A stretch of 64,000 nucleotides of DNA from Bradyrhizobium erythrophlei (GTDB taxonomy: Bacteria; Pseudomonadota; Alphaproteobacteria; Rhizobiales; Xanthobacteraceae): the NCBI RefSeq assembly GCF_900129425.1, contig NZ_LT670817.1, positions 8,894,001 to 8,958,000 of the forward strand, in the 5' to 3' direction. This document shows, in pieces, positions 41,566 through 51,130 of this stretch. Made by a program: the position numbers and the translations under genes. Every line of letters begins with the position of its first letter. Positions within the stretch are counted from its first letter, which is position 1. A model generated the notes under the pieces. That model worked only from the letters and a program-made list of their open reading frames with translations, did no database searches and was not told the DNA's origin.

Positions 41566-42468
41566 TTACGCTGGCTGAACGGGCCGTTTCTTTGTCACCT
41601 CGACGAAGCTCCGGACGGTCTTGGACCTGTTGGTCCTCTTCCATACCAGTACGGTTTGTATTCGAAAGGCCGGATGATTGATCGGACGCACTTCTACATT
41701 GCGTCCCAGAAAGCCGATGAGGCTCTTTGGATATATGGTTACACCAAGCCCCGCGGCTACCAGTCCAAGCAATGCCAACGTGTTCGACGCCTCCAGGCGG
41801 ACATTCATGGCGATCCCTTCCGCGGAAAACATGTCGTTGAGTCGCCAGCGATAGGCCTCCCACTCAATCATGTCACCCAGGATCAGATCCTCCCCGGCGA
41901 GGTCTGTTGGACTTATCTCGCGCAATCGCGCAAGCCGATGATTTAGAGGGGTCACGACATAAAGAGGATCTGCCGCCAGTCTGAGGCTTTGAAAGTCAGC
42001 GTGGTCGAAAGGCCCGATCATGTAGCCGATATCGACTTCATCCTGTGCCAGAGCCACCTTCTGTCCCTGGGTGCGCATGTAGCGCAAATTCATTTCGACA
42101 TGCGGATAGAGCCGCCTGTAATGCGACACTGCGTGAGGCATCAATTCCGTCGCGGCGAAGGCCATGTAGGCGAGACGCAAAATGCCAGTCTTGCCTTCCG
42201 CCACCAGCCTCGCTGCACCCACAGCGCGCGCGTAGCCCTGCAGCAGTTTCGCATTTTCCTCGTAGAAAGTTCGTCCTGCCGGCGTAAGCGATACTTCGCG
42301 CGTGGTCCGCTCGAACAGTGCGAATCCCAGGATATGTTCCAGCTTTTGGATGCGGCGTGTCAGAGCCGACTGATCGATATTCAACCGCTCTGCGCTGCGG
42401 CGAAAGTTAAGCTCTTCCGCCACGACCACAAAGGAGTTCGTGAGCTCAAGACCTCCTTCAGCTTCCAT
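41566..42468 (-). CDS. LysR family regulator
   Basis: 300 residues from the ATG at 42466-42468 (MEAEGGLELTNSFVVVAEEL); the frame is open to 42543. The helix-turn-helix is NFRRSAERLNIDQSALTRRI and the effector domain runs from ILRLAYMAFAATELMPHAVS to the end. It is divergent from the isochorismatase-type hydrolase with 180 bases between, which it probably regulates. The C-terminus is convergent with the gap after gfa. Confidence 0.87.
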   Translation of the reverse strand: MEAEGGLELTNSFVVVAEELNFRRSAERLNIDQSALTRRIQKLEHILGFALFERTTREVSLTPAGRTFYEENAKLLQGYARAVGAARLVAEGKTGILRLAYMAFAATELMPHAVSHYRRLYPHVEMNLRYMRTQGQKVALAQDEVDIGYMIGPFDHADFQSLRLAADPLYVVTPLNHRLARLREISPTDLAGEDLILGDMIEWEAYRWRLNDMFSAEGIAMNVRLEASNTLALLGLVAAGLGVTIYPKSLIGFLGRNVEVRPINHPAFRIQTVLVWKRTNRSKTVRSFVEVTKKRPVQPA

Positions 42469-42647
42469 GCCGGCGTTCTCCGTGAACACGGTGAAACATA
42501 TCGATTGATGCATGCAACGCAAGAATAATTGGCGAACGACCATTTCCGGGCGGCCGCCCGCCTCGGCATCCTTGCACCGAGTGACCGGCCCCGATGCGCT
42601 TGACGGTCATCGGATGAAACCCAAAGCGCCGACAACAGGGTACCGCC

Positions 42648-43370
42648 ATGAGCGACATAGATAACAGGGAACTCAATCGCATGCTCCAGCAGGCGTTCGA
42701 CGCGTCGACAAAGATTTATCAGGAGCGCGGCTTCCAGCGTCGCATCGGGTTTGGCAGGCGTCCGGCGCTGGTCAGTGTCGATCTCGCAAACGCATGGACG
42801 CGCCCGGGCAATCCCTTCACCTGTGATCAGGAGGCGATGGACAACGAACTAATTCCGGGCATGCAGCGCCTGCTCAAGGCTTGCCGCGCCAACGGCCATC
42901 CGGTGATCCATGTGACCACCGCCTACGAAATTACCGACCGCAACTCGCCGTTCACGGACATGGGCCTATGGCATTGCAAGATTCCGATCGAGGTCGTCAA
43001 TCTCAAGGACAAGGACCTCTGGGCGATCGACTCGCGCATCGCGCCGGTGGACGGCGAATATACTTTGCTGAAGAAGCGGGCCAGTGCGTTCCACGGTACG
43101 GGCCTTGCGGGTACTTTGCGCGCTGCCGGCATCGATACCATCCTTGTCACCGGCGTCACAGCGACGGCCTGCGTCCGCACCACCATCTGTGACGGGCTCG
43201 CCGACGGTTTTCGCACGATTGCCGTCCGCGAGTGCATCGGAGACCGCGTGCCCGGCGCGGTGGCCTGGAATCTATATGACATCGATGCCAAATTTGCCGA
43301 CGTTCACAGTGTCGACGAATGCGTCAACTACCTCAACACGGTCGGAGCTGCGCCCATGGCGGCGGAATGA
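42648..43370 (+). CDS. Isochorismatase-fold cysteine hydrolase, N-carbamoylsarcosine-amidase-like
   Basis: 240 residues. The catalytic triad is visible: Asp45 in LVSVDLANAW, Lys152 in LLKKRASAF and Cys175 in GVTATACVRTT. The long N-terminal helix before the fold and the LANAWTRPGNPFTC segment are features of the N-carbamoylsarcosine amidase branch, which releases sarcosine, CO2 and ammonia. Sarcosine oxidase lies 13 kb downstream in the window, which fits this reading. Maleamate or nicotinamide hydrolase are alternatives within the fold. Confidence 0.78.
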   Translation: MSDIDNRELNRMLQQAFDASTKIYQERGFQRRIGFGRRPALVSVDLANAWTRPGNPFTCDQEAMDNELIPGMQRLLKACRANGHPVIHVTTAYEITDRNSPFTDMGLWHCKIPIEVVNLKDKDLWAIDSRIAPVDGEYTLLKKRASAFHGTGLAGTLRAAGIDTILVTGVTATACVRTTICDGLADGFRTIAVRECIGDRVPGAVAWNLYDIDAKFADVHSVDECVNYLNTVGAAPMAAE

Positions 43371-43446
43371 ACGGAAGGCGTTTTCGCGAACCGGTGCGGC
43401 GATGCGCGGCTGCGCATCGCTATTTGTTCGACCCTGCGCATCGCAG

Positions 43447-43932
43447 CTAAAGAGCCCTGAACATTACAAACGCGTCGACGTAACTTCCGGAAGGGCGCCG
43501 AAACGCGAGCTGCAAGCGACCGACGATGTCGAAGCCGAGAGATTGCCAAAGGCGCACCGCCTGCTCGTTTGTGCTGACAACGAAATTAAACTGCATGGCG
43601 CGGAAACCGCGTTCTCGCGCATAATCAAGCGAATGCTCACACATGCGCCGTGCGATGCCTCGGCCTTGAGCAGACACGTGTGTCATGTAGCCGCAGTTGG
43701 CCACATGACTGCCCCCGCCGGACTGGTTCGCGCGGATGTAGTAGGTGCCAAGTATGCTGCCGTTCTCTTCCGCGATGAAGGTCTCTCGGTCCGACCCCGT
43801 CCAATAACGCAGGGCGTCAGTCTCCGTCATCTCAACGGGGAGGGCGTACGTCTCTCCGGCTCTGACTATGGGTTCGATGATCGACCAGACGGCCGCTTCA
43901 TCTTTCGTCGTTACAGGTCTGATCGTCAGCAC
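43447..43932 (-). CDS. GNAT family N-acetyltransferase
   Basis: The acetyltransferase domain starts at VLTIRPVTTKDEAAVWSIIE and has motif A VSAQGRGIARRMCEHSLDYA and motif B FVVSTNEQAVRLWQSLGFD. A GTG at 43930-43932 is used here, giving 161 residues; the frame is open to a GTG at 44055 but the extra N-terminus is not conserved. The gene lies 150 bases downstream of the GlxA-type regulator in the same direction. Substrate unknown. Confidence 0.8.
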   Translation of the reverse strand: MLTIRPVTTKDEAAVWSIIEPIVRAGETYALPVEMTETDALRYWTGSDRETFIAEENGSILGTYYIRANQSGGGSHVANCGYMTHVSAQGRGIARRMCEHSLDYARERGFRAMQFNFVVSTNEQAVRLWQSLGFDIVGRLQLAFRRPSGSYVDAFVMFRAL

Positions 43933-44083
43933 GTCTGTTCCGTTGGATAGCCCAGGCACACGTCCGGCTCGTGCAATCAATCCATGAAATTCTTGTTTGT
44001 CATGGCGCAGCTTGGGACGTTGAATTATCGCAAACCGATATCTTCGCTTCGCCACCAGTCAGATGGAAAACCCAGCTCGGTAT

Positions 44084-45127
44084 TCAGGCAGGGTCGAAGA
44101 CACGACGCCCCTGCGCTCTGACTTCAAGATCCATAGGCGCTTCGTTTTGTCTCCGGCGCTCCTCTGATGGATTCGATCCGAAGGCGGCCTTGAACGCTTT
44201 GCTGAGATGAGATCCATCGACGAAGCCGGTTTCCGCGGCGATCGCGGCAAGCGTCAGATCCGTCTTCATCATCCAGCGTGCGTGCTTCAGCCTTAGACGA
44301 AGGTAGGCCGTCTGAGGCGATTGTCCAGTCTCTTCCTTGAACAACCGTTCCAGTTGACGTGTGCTCAGGTGCACCTTGGCGGCCAGTTTGGCGATTGACA
44401 GAGGGGAGGATAGATTCTGCTCCATGATAAGAAGTGCCCGGGAAATGCGGCTATCCTCGCCGATAAATGCCGTAGGCGGCGCCGACTGAGCCGTTGATCC
44501 AGGCTTCATTCTGTCGATCTGCATGATATGAAGGGCCTTCTGAGCGCTGGACAATCCCATCCGAAGCTCGACAATGTGGGCAGCGAGATAGGCGACGCCA
44601 ATCCCTCCCGAGCATGTTATGCGCTTTCCATCTATGACGAAGAGTTGATCTGCAACCGGCAGCGTCTCGCCAAACTCTTCCAAGAAATCACGGTAGTGAT
44701 ACCAGCTGATGCAACATTTTCTTTGGTGAAGGAGACCGAGGCGCCAGAGAACAAAACTTCCGGTACAGACGCCTATCAAATCAACATTGGTTTCCGCCGC
44801 CGCGAGCAGGTACTTCCTGGTTTTGTCGTCGATTTGAGGGCCTCGATGAAGCAGTCCTCCCACGACGACCACATAGTCCAGCTCCGCCGCGTTGATTAAT
44901 CTGGATGTCGGATACATCAGCAAACCGCTGCTCGATCGGACAGGTTCATCGTTGTGTGACATGATATGCCACTGACACCGGATCGGTCGACTGTTGTCTC
45001 CGTCATCTGCCGCAAGACGAAGGACGTCGACAAAATTCGACAGTGCTGTCAGCGTAAAATTATTGGTCAGGATAAAGCCAACGCGAAGAGGTCGGATCGC
45101 TTTGTCCATGCTTCTGGCCTTGAACAT
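44084..45127 (-). CDS. GlxA family regulator (DJ-1/PfpI domain plus AraC HTH)
   Basis: 347 residues from the ATG at 45125-45127 (ccaggacag upstream); an ATG at 45109 is also possible. The N-terminal amidotransferase-like domain (VGFILTNNFTLTALSNFVDV, VVVVGGLLHRG, DLIGVCTGSFVLWRLGLL) is followed by a C-terminal AraC domain (LSIAKLAAKVHLSTRQLERL, LAAIAAETGFVDGSHLSKAF). Relatives GbdR, CdhR and SouR sense glycine betaine, dimethylglycine, carnitine or sarcosine. It is divergent from the ABC importer operon, and the sox operon lies downstream, so control of these is likely. Confidence 0.85.
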   Translation of the reverse strand: MFKARSMDKAIRPLRVGFILTNNFTLTALSNFVDVLRLAADDGDNSRPIRCQWHIMSHNDEPVRSSSGLLMYPTSRLINAAELDYVVVVGGLLHRGPQIDDKTRKYLLAAAETNVDLIGVCTGSFVLWRLGLLHQRKCCISWYHYRDFLEEFGETLPVADQLFVIDGKRITCSGGIGVAYLAAHIVELRMGLSSAQKALHIMQIDRMKPGSTAQSAPPTAFIGEDSRISRALLIMEQNLSSPLSIAKLAAKVHLSTRQLERLFKEETGQSPQTAYLRLRLKHARWMMKTDLTLAAIAAETGFVDGSHLSKAFKAAFGSNPSEERRRQNEAPMDLEVRAQGRRVFDPA

Positions 45128-45373
45128 CTGTCCTGGCACTCGATATCCCGCGACTGGAAAAGTGCTGAATTGGTGAGCACTTCCGGGAGCCGGGCCGTTT
45201 CCAACAGCTACACTTCCCATGTCGCATCCTTACATGCCGCAAAAAAAGTGCGACGTATAGTACTTAGCGCCCGCAAATACGAAAAACAGCCGGAACGGGC
45301 ACAAGGGCGGATTCGGAATGGGACACCCCGGCAGCGGCGCCAAGGGCCGTGCGCAATTTCAGTGGAGGGACTA

Positions 45374-46423
45374 ATGGGCTACCAAATCAGTCGGCGAGGG
45401 CTTCTCGCTGGTACGATCGGTGCAGTGGCGACGATGGCCGCGACGCGCGGTGTACGGGCGGAAGGCGGCCAGATCGTCGTCGCGGATTGGGGTGGCGACT
45501 GGAATGATCGCGCCGTCCAATTCCTGGAAGCTCCTTATGTCGAGAAGGCAGGCTACACTGTCGTCCGCGATCTCGACGGTTTTGATCAGCGGCGAACGAA
45601 AATCATCGCGAGCCGCAGGCTGCCGCGCGCGCCGATGGACGTCGCCCATATGGACGATGCGACCGCGTTTGAACTGAACGCTCTGGATGCGCTCGACAAG
45701 ATCGACGAGACGGCGGTCCCGCGACTGAAAGATGTCATCCCTCTTTTGAGAACGCCAACGTTCGTACCCTGGCAGTACAGCGCTTGGATCATTGGCTACA
45801 ATCCCAGCAAGCTGAAGGATGGACCGAAGAGCTTTGGTGATCTCTGGGACCCGAAATACAAGGGCATCATCGGCCTGAGCAACGAGCACTGGTTCCATCA
45901 CATGGAGTGCGCAGCGCTCAAAATCGGAAAGTCGCTCGACAATATGGATGCCGAGGCCGTGAAGGCCAGCATGATGGAGTGGAAGAAGGCGGCCAGCCCG
46001 CGCATCTACCCCAATCATCTCCAGATCGAACAGGCGCTGAAGAATGAAGAGATTTTGATCGCGCCGGAGTACAAGGCGCGGATCTTGCAGTTCGCTTCGG
46101 ATGGAGTGAATGTCGTTTCTTCGTATCCCGCCGAAGGGGGCATCACCATTATTTTCGGCCTGGTCATGCCCAAAAAAGGCCCCAACCCCGATGGTGGCAA
46201 GTTCTACTGCAATGCTCTTCTCGATCCGGATGGCCTGGCAGCATTGGTTCAAAAATCGTTCTATTCGCCGGCGAATACGAAATCGGTGCTGCCAGAAGCG
46301 GCCGCAAAACAGATCGCGTTCACTCCCAACGAGCAGAAGGCTCTGCACAACCGGCCGCACGCCTTCTGGCTGAAGAACCGTAGCGACCTTCTTGATTGGT
46401 GGAATAAAGAGTTCAAGAGCTGA
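45374..46423 (+). CDS. ABC transporter substrate-binding protein (Pot/extracellular family 1)
   Basis: 349 residues from the ATG at 45374 (gtggagggacta upstream); the frame is open from 44966 but antisense to the regulator. A Tat signal (QISRRGLLAGTIGAVATMAA) is followed by a PotD-type fold (IVVADWGGDWNDRAVQFLEA, VPWQYSAWIIGYNPSKLKDG, IYPNHLQIEQALKNEEILIA). The family binds polyamines, betaines, opines and similar cations or amides. Export by Tat is less usual than Sec for this class. First gene of a four-gene importer operon. Confidence 0.88.
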   Translation: MGYQISRRGLLAGTIGAVATMAATRGVRAEGGQIVVADWGGDWNDRAVQFLEAPYVEKAGYTVVRDLDGFDQRRTKIIASRRLPRAPMDVAHMDDATAFELNALDALDKIDETAVPRLKDVIPLLRTPTFVPWQYSAWIIGYNPSKLKDGPKSFGDLWDPKYKGIIGLSNEHWFHHMECAALKIGKSLDNMDAEAVKASMMEWKKAASPRIYPNHLQIEQALKNEEILIAPEYKARILQFASDGVNVVSSYPAEGGITIIFGLVMPKKGPNPDGGKFYCNALLDPDGLAALVQKSFYSPANTKSVLPEAAAKQIAFTPNEQKALHNRPHAFWLKNRSDLLDWWNKEFKS

Positions 46424-46433
46424 TCACCGCGGC

Positions 46434-47348
46434 ATGGAGAATTCGCAAGGTTCAATCTCCCTGAACGCGAGGCGCCGCGTCACGAAGCGCGGAAGGCGGG
46501 CTGTTCCGTACAAGTTGACGGCGCCGGCATTTGTTTTTGTAACCCTGCTGCTGGTCATACCGCTGCTCATGATGCTGCGGCTCAGCCTTTACCGGTACGA
46601 CCCGGTGCAGATGTATGTTCAGGCGCTGACGTTTGAAAACTACGTCAGGTTTTTCAGGGACGAGTTCTACCAGCAGGTGTTGTGGACCACACTCTGGATT
46701 TCAGCCGTCACGACGATGCTGTGCCTCGTCGGTGGATTGGCGGTTGCCTACTACGTGGCCAGAACACGATCGGCCGTTATGCAACGATACCTGATCCTGG
46801 CAATCGTTCTGCCGCTATTCATGGGAAACGTGGCAAGAACGGCCGGATGGATCATCATTCTCGACAACAAGGGATTGCTCAATTTTCTGTTGCAGAAGTT
46901 CGACCTCGCGAGCGGGGCCGTGCGGCTGCTCTATACCTCCGGCGCCGTGATCACCGGCCTGACATCGGTGTTGCTGCCATTCATGATCGTGACGCTCAAC
47001 AGCGTCATGCATAATATCGACATATCGCTTGAAGAGGCCTCGCTGAATCTCGGGGCGTCGGGGCTGACCACGTTTCGGCGTATTGTGCTGCCGCTTCTCA
47101 TGCCGGGCATCTTTGCCGGCTGCGTGCTGTGTTTCATCCTGTCGATGAACGCCTACGCGACGCCGATTTTGATTGGCGGACCCAAATTCTACATGATGGC
47201 GCCGACCATCTATAGCCAGATGTCGGCCACCATGAATTGGCCGTTCGGCGCCGCTCTGGCGTTTATTCTGATCTCGTTGACGATGGTGCTCACGGTCGTG
47301 TCCGCGGTCATCTTTAATCGATCCGCGCGGGCCGGTGTCGTTCGATGA
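46434..47348 (+). CDS. ABC transporter permease (PotB-like)
   Basis: 304 residues from the ATG at 46434. Six membrane helices, with the EAA loop EEASLNLGASGLTTFRRIVL PLL that docks to the ATPase. A basic cytoplasmic head (ARRRVTKRGRRAVPYKL) precedes helix 1. It starts 10 bases after the binding-protein stop and overlaps the next permease by four bases (ATGA). Confidence 0.9.
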   Translation: MENSQGSISLNARRRVTKRGRRAVPYKLTAPAFVFVTLLLVIPLLMMLRLSLYRYDPVQMYVQALTFENYVRFFRDEFYQQVLWTTLWISAVTTMLCLVGGLAVAYYVARTRSAVMQRYLILAIVLPLFMGNVARTAGWIIILDNKGLLNFLLQKFDLASGAVRLLYTSGAVITGLTSVLLPFMIVTLNSVMHNIDISLEEASLNLGASGLTTFRRIVLPLLMPGIFAGCVLCFILSMNAYATPILIGGPKFYMMAPTIYSQMSATMNWPFGAALAFILISLTMVLTVVSAVIFNRSARAGVVR

Positions 47349-48163
47349 CGGGCGTCGGTCACATCAAGTTTCTGCGACGTATTTACGTTGTCTTCGTTTG
47401 GCTTGTCATCCTGTTTGTACTGCTTCCCCTGGCGACAACGATATGGGTTGCGTTCTTCAGCAACAAGATCCTGTCCTTTCCGCCTGAGGGATATACCGCG
47501 GCTTGGTTTGTCCAGGCCTGGAATCTCGTGGATTTCAGGAACGGCTTCATCCTCAGCCTTGAGGTCGCCGTAAGCGCCTCGGTTCTTGCGCTCTGCCTCG
47601 GTGTCCCCGCGGCGCTCGCAATCGGGCGATACCAGTTTAGAGGCCGGGAATTGATCAACACGGTTCTGATGTCCCCGCTCATGATTCCCGCAATCGTGTC
47701 GGGAAGCGCCATCTATCTGTTCTACATCGACGTCCAGATCTTGAGCGATATCCAGCTCGCGGCCACATTCTACGGGCTGACGCTGGCGCACACACTGATC
47801 GCGATTCCATGGGTGCTGCGTTTGCTCGTCGCGTCGCTGGCCGGCCTCAATCCGGCGATCGAGGAAGCGTCCCTCAGCCTCGGCGCCAGCCGGCTTGTGA
47901 CATTCTTCCGCATCACGTTGCCGGTGATCCGGCCGGGAATCACGGCGGGGGCGCTGTTCGGATTCATCGCCTCGTTCGGCGATCTCGAGAAGTCCCTTTT
48001 GCTCGTGGGTCCTGGCCGCATCACCTTACCGATCGCGATGATCAACTATCTCGAATACCGGACCGATCCGACGATCATGGCCGTCGCCACCATCCAGATT
48101 CTCGTCATCGCGACCGCACTGTTCATTTCGGACCGGTACGTCCGACTCGGCCGTACATTCTGA
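47345..48163 (+). CDS. ABC transporter permease (PotC-like)
   Basis: 272 residues with six membrane helices and the EAA loop EEASLSLGASRLVTFFRITL PVI. Together with the previous permease it forms the channel. Translation is probably coupled through the four-base overlap. The ATP-binding gene follows 24 bases later. Confidence 0.9.
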   Translation: MTGVGHIKFLRRIYVVFVWLVILFVLLPLATTIWVAFFSNKILSFPPEGYTAAWFVQAWNLVDFRNGFILSLEVAVSASVLALCLGVPAALAIGRYQFRGRELINTVLMSPLMIPAIVSGSAIYLFYIDVQILSDIQLAATFYGLTLAHTLIAIPWVLRLLVASLAGLNPAIEEASLSLGASRLVTFFRITLPVIRPGITAGALFGFIASFGDLEKSLLLVGPGRITLPIAMINYLEYRTDPTIMAVATIQILVIATALFISDRYVRLGRTF

Positions 48164-48187
48164 AGCGCACCACCGGAAGGGCCAAAG

Positions 48188-49291
48188 GTGTCCAAGATTA
48201 CTCTCAAGAATGTCGTGAAGCGATACGACTCCAGCGTCGCGGTGAGGGAGATGTCGCTCGAGATCGAGGACGGAGAGTTCCTTGCGCTCCTCGGTCCGAG
48301 CGGTTGCGGCAAGACCACAACCCTTCGCATGATCGCGGGCTTCATCGAGGTCAGCGACGGCAGGATTTTCTTCGCGGATCAGGACGTCACCGATCTTCCC
48401 GCGAACCGGCGCAACACCGGCATGGTGTTCCAGGGTTTTGCGCTATTCCCGCATATGACCGCGGCGCAGAACGTCGCCTACGGGCTGGAAATGCGCCGCG
48501 TTCCCAAAGCGGAGACCAAGGAACGGGTCGCCAAGGTTCTCGATCTCGTGCAACTCGGCGGGTTCGCCGAGAGGATGCCGCGCCAGCTTTCCGGTGGCCA
48601 GCAGCAACGCGTTGCGCTGGCGCGCGCACTGGTCATCAACCCTCATGTGCTGTTGCTGGACGAGCCGCTGTCGGCGCTGGACGCCAAGCTGCGGCACGAG
48701 GTGAGGCTGCAGATACGGCAGTTGCAGCAGTCGCTTGGTCTCACGACGATTTTCGTGACCCACGACCAGGAAGAGGCTCTGAGCCTGGCCGATAGGCTCG
48801 TCGTGATGAATGCCGGACGGATCGAGCAGATCGGGAGCCCCGCCGATCTTTACGAACGGCCGGCGAGTCCGTTCGTGGCCGACTTCATCGGCAAGACGAA
48901 TTTCTTCAAGGGAACGATGACGGGCGACATGTTTTCGACGGATTTCGGCCTGTCATTGAAAGTCGCTCCGCGCGTCGCAGCCGCGACGCTGTTGGGGGTG
49001 CGGCCGGAGAAGATCAAGATCGCAAAGCGCTCCGAAGCCGGACCGGCCGGGCAAGGGGATATCAACGCGATCGACGGTGTCGTCGAACTCGTCAGTTACC
49101 TCGGTCCCTCCACGGAATATTGCGTCAGGATTTCCGGAGATCACCGCGTTCTCGTGCAGCAATCCAATCGCGTTGCCGCGGAAGGGCTGGAGGTCGGACA
49201 ACCGGCGGTGCTTACGATCCCCCCTGAATGGTGTTTCATGTTCAAGGCCGATGCAAATGCCGACGACTTGAAGGCTGTACGTCCGGGATAG
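48188..49291 (+). CDS. ABC transporter ATP-binding protein (PotA-like)
   Basis: 367 residues from a GTG at 48188 (aagggccaaag upstream). Walker A GPSGCGKTT, Q loop, signature LSGGQQQRVALARAL, Walker B LLLDEPLSALD and switch His in FVTHDQEEALSLADR are all present, followed by a C-terminal TOBE domain (from about 285, LLGVRPEKIKIAKR). It energises the importer for the substrate bound by the 45374 product. Confidence 0.92.
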   Translation: MSKITLKNVVKRYDSSVAVREMSLEIEDGEFLALLGPSGCGKTTTLRMIAGFIEVSDGRIFFADQDVTDLPANRRNTGMVFQGFALFPHMTAAQNVAYGLEMRRVPKAETKERVAKVLDLVQLGGFAERMPRQLSGGQQQRVALARALVINPHVLLLDEPLSALDAKLRHEVRLQIRQLQQSLGLTTIFVTHDQEEALSLADRLVVMNAGRIEQIGSPADLYERPASPFVADFIGKTNFFKGTMTGDMFSTDFGLSLKVAPRVAAATLLGVRPEKIKIAKRSEAGPAGQGDINAIDGVVELVSYLGPSTEYCVRISGDHRVLVQQSNRVAAEGLEVGQPAVLTIPPEWCFMFKADANADDLKAVRPG

Positions 49292-49397
49292 GCAAGCCTT
49301 TAACGCTGCGCCTGGCGCATGTCGGCGGAAAGTTCGGCATTTGCCGTACCAGCTACGTAGAATTCATCGGGATCAGCAATGTCGCAAGGAGGTGTGT

Positions 49398-50375
49398 ATG
49401 CCGTCACAGTTGCATGAAGAGTCGGTCGTCATCGATGGTCTGATCATTTCCAATTTCGGCCGGCCGGTTTTCGAGGACATGCGAAAAGGTGGTCTGACCG
49501 CGGTCAATTGCACTTGCTGCGTGTGGGAAGGTTTCACCGATACCATGCGCAATGTGATGCGCTGGAAGAAGTGGTTCAACGATCACAGCGATCTGCTCAA
49601 GCAGGTTTACACCACTGAGGATATCCTGGCTGCCAAGCAGGAGGGCAAAACGGGGATCATCCTGGGCTGGCAAAACATATCCGGCATCGAGGACCAGATC
49701 GGCTACCTCGGCCTTTTCAAGGAACTGGGAGTCGGTGTCATCCAGATGGCGTACAACACCCAAAATCTCGTCGGTTCCGGCTGCTATGAGACAAAGGACG
49801 GCGGATTATCCGACTTCGGTCACGATGTCGTATCCGAGATGAACAGGCTTGGGATTCTCTGCGACCTGTCGCACGTCGGACCTCAGACGAGTATCGACGT
49901 GATACTCGCCTCCAAACAGCCCGTCGCGTATTCGCACTGTTTGCCTTCGGGCCTAAAGGCACATCCGCGCAACAAGACCGACGAGCAATTGAAATTTATC
50001 GTTGATCACGGAGGCTTCGTGGGCGTGACGATGTTTCCTCCTTTTCTCAAAAGAGGCGCTTCCGCCAAGGTCGACGATTACGTCGAGGCAATCGAATACG
50101 TGATCAATATCTGCGGTGAGAAAAACGTCGGTATTGGTACCGATTTCACTCAAGGATATGGACAGCCGTTCTTTGACTGGATCACGCATGACAAGGGATA
50201 CGGTCGCAAGCTGACGGATTTTGGCGACGTCGTGAATCCGGAAGGGATCCGTACAATCGGCGACTGGCCCAATCTGACGGCGACGATGGAGAAGCGGGGC
50301 TGGAGCACAAGCCGTATTGAATCAGTGATCGGCAGAAACTGGCTTGGCCTGCTCAGAAACGTCTGGGGCGCTTAA
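49398..50375 (+). CDS. Membrane dipeptidase (M19) family protein
   Basis: 325 residues from the ATG at 49398, with a near-perfect ribosome site aaggaggtgtgt. It resembles the M19 protein encoded in Pseudomonas dimethylglycine operons (VIDGLIISNFGRPVFEDMRK, GGLTAVNCTCCVWEGFTDTM, GVGIIQM-like turn, NTQNLVGSGCYE). The His of DLSHV, the His of AYSHC and the Asp of GIGTDFTQG are kept, but the N-terminal HxD metal pair of classic renal dipeptidases is replaced by LII. The substrate is therefore likely not an ordinary dipeptide. Last gene of the importer operon. Confidence 0.85.
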   Translation: MPSQLHEESVVIDGLIISNFGRPVFEDMRKGGLTAVNCTCCVWEGFTDTMRNVMRWKKWFNDHSDLLKQVYTTEDILAAKQEGKTGIILGWQNISGIEDQIGYLGLFKELGVGVIQMAYNTQNLVGSGCYETKDGGLSDFGHDVVSEMNRLGILCDLSHVGPQTSIDVILASKQPVAYSHCLPSGLKAHPRNKTDEQLKFIVDHGGFVGVTMFPPFLKRGASAKVDDYVEAIEYVINICGEKNVGIGTDFTQGYGQPFFDWITHDKGYGRKLTDFGDVVNPEGIRTIGDWPNLTATMEKRGWSTSRIESVIGRNWLGLLRNVWGA

Positions 50376-50396
50376 ATGCGGCTGATGACATGGCAC

Positions 50397-50966
50397 TCAG
50401 TTCGCTTCTCGATCCTGCCCATCTTCGAAAAGAGAAACATAAATCGGCGTTCGCCCGATGGAGTTCAAGAAATCGATAAGATCGGTTTTTGAAAGAGATG
50501 TTGTGCGGCAGTTAGTGAGCGGATGGCAATTGATCGCTGATGCCGCAAGAAGCTGCATGTCTATCACAATCGTAACTCTTTTCTCCTCGTCATTGACTGC
50601 CGCCAATACCGATACCGATCCGGGCGCGACGCCCAACAGATCCATAAGGGATTCGGCGGAGCCGAAGGACAATCCACCCTTTGCTCCGATCTTTCGAGCC
50701 AAAGACTTAAGGTTAACCGAGACATTTTCCCCGGTTATGAAGAGATAGAAGTTCTTCTTGCCGTCCCGCAAAAAAAGATTCTTCGTGTGGATTCCAGAAA
50801 TGTCTCCCCGAAGCTTTTGGGACTCCTCCACCGTATGCACGGGCGGATGCTCAAAAGTCTTTGCAGTTATCCCCTTCGTCTGGAGGTAAGCCAGAAGCGC
50901 ATCGCTTTTCTTCATGTCCATTCGTATAGCCGGTTTTGCCTCGTCAGGAGAAATGTGAAAAATCAT
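50397..50966 (-). CDS. YbaK/prolyl-tRNA synthetase-associated domain protein
   Basis: 189 residues from the ATG at 50964-50966 (ggtggagtgcc upstream). The YbaK fold is recognised by KSDALLAYLQTKGITAKTFE, HPPVHTVEESQKLRG, KNLFLRDGKKNFYLF and LGVAPGSVSVLAAVND. Members hydrolyse mischarged aminoacyl-tRNA (ProXp type, for example Ala-tRNAPro). It converges on the dipeptidase gene. Its placement here, by a catabolic operon, may be incidental. Confidence 0.87.
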   Translation of the reverse strand: MIFHISPDEAKPAIRMDMKKSDALLAYLQTKGITAKTFEHPPVHTVEESQKLRGDISGIHTKNLFLRDGKKNFYLFITGENVSVNLKSLARKIGAKGGLSFGSAESLMDLLGVAPGSVSVLAAVNDEEKRVTIVIDMQLLAASAINCHPLTNCRTTSLSKTDLIDFLNSIGRTPIYVSLFEDGQDREAN

Positions 50967-51130
50967 GGCACTCCACCGCGTCGAAAGCAATCAGGCGACG
51001 GAGCCATTGAAGTTGCCAACGATATCCTGCCATCAAGTCGAGATCAGGAAGCGCTCAGCAAAGGTCGTTAAGCCCTGGCGAAAGGCCGGAACCCAGCCTA
51101 ATCGATAAGTCTCATTGTACGCTGGTACAG

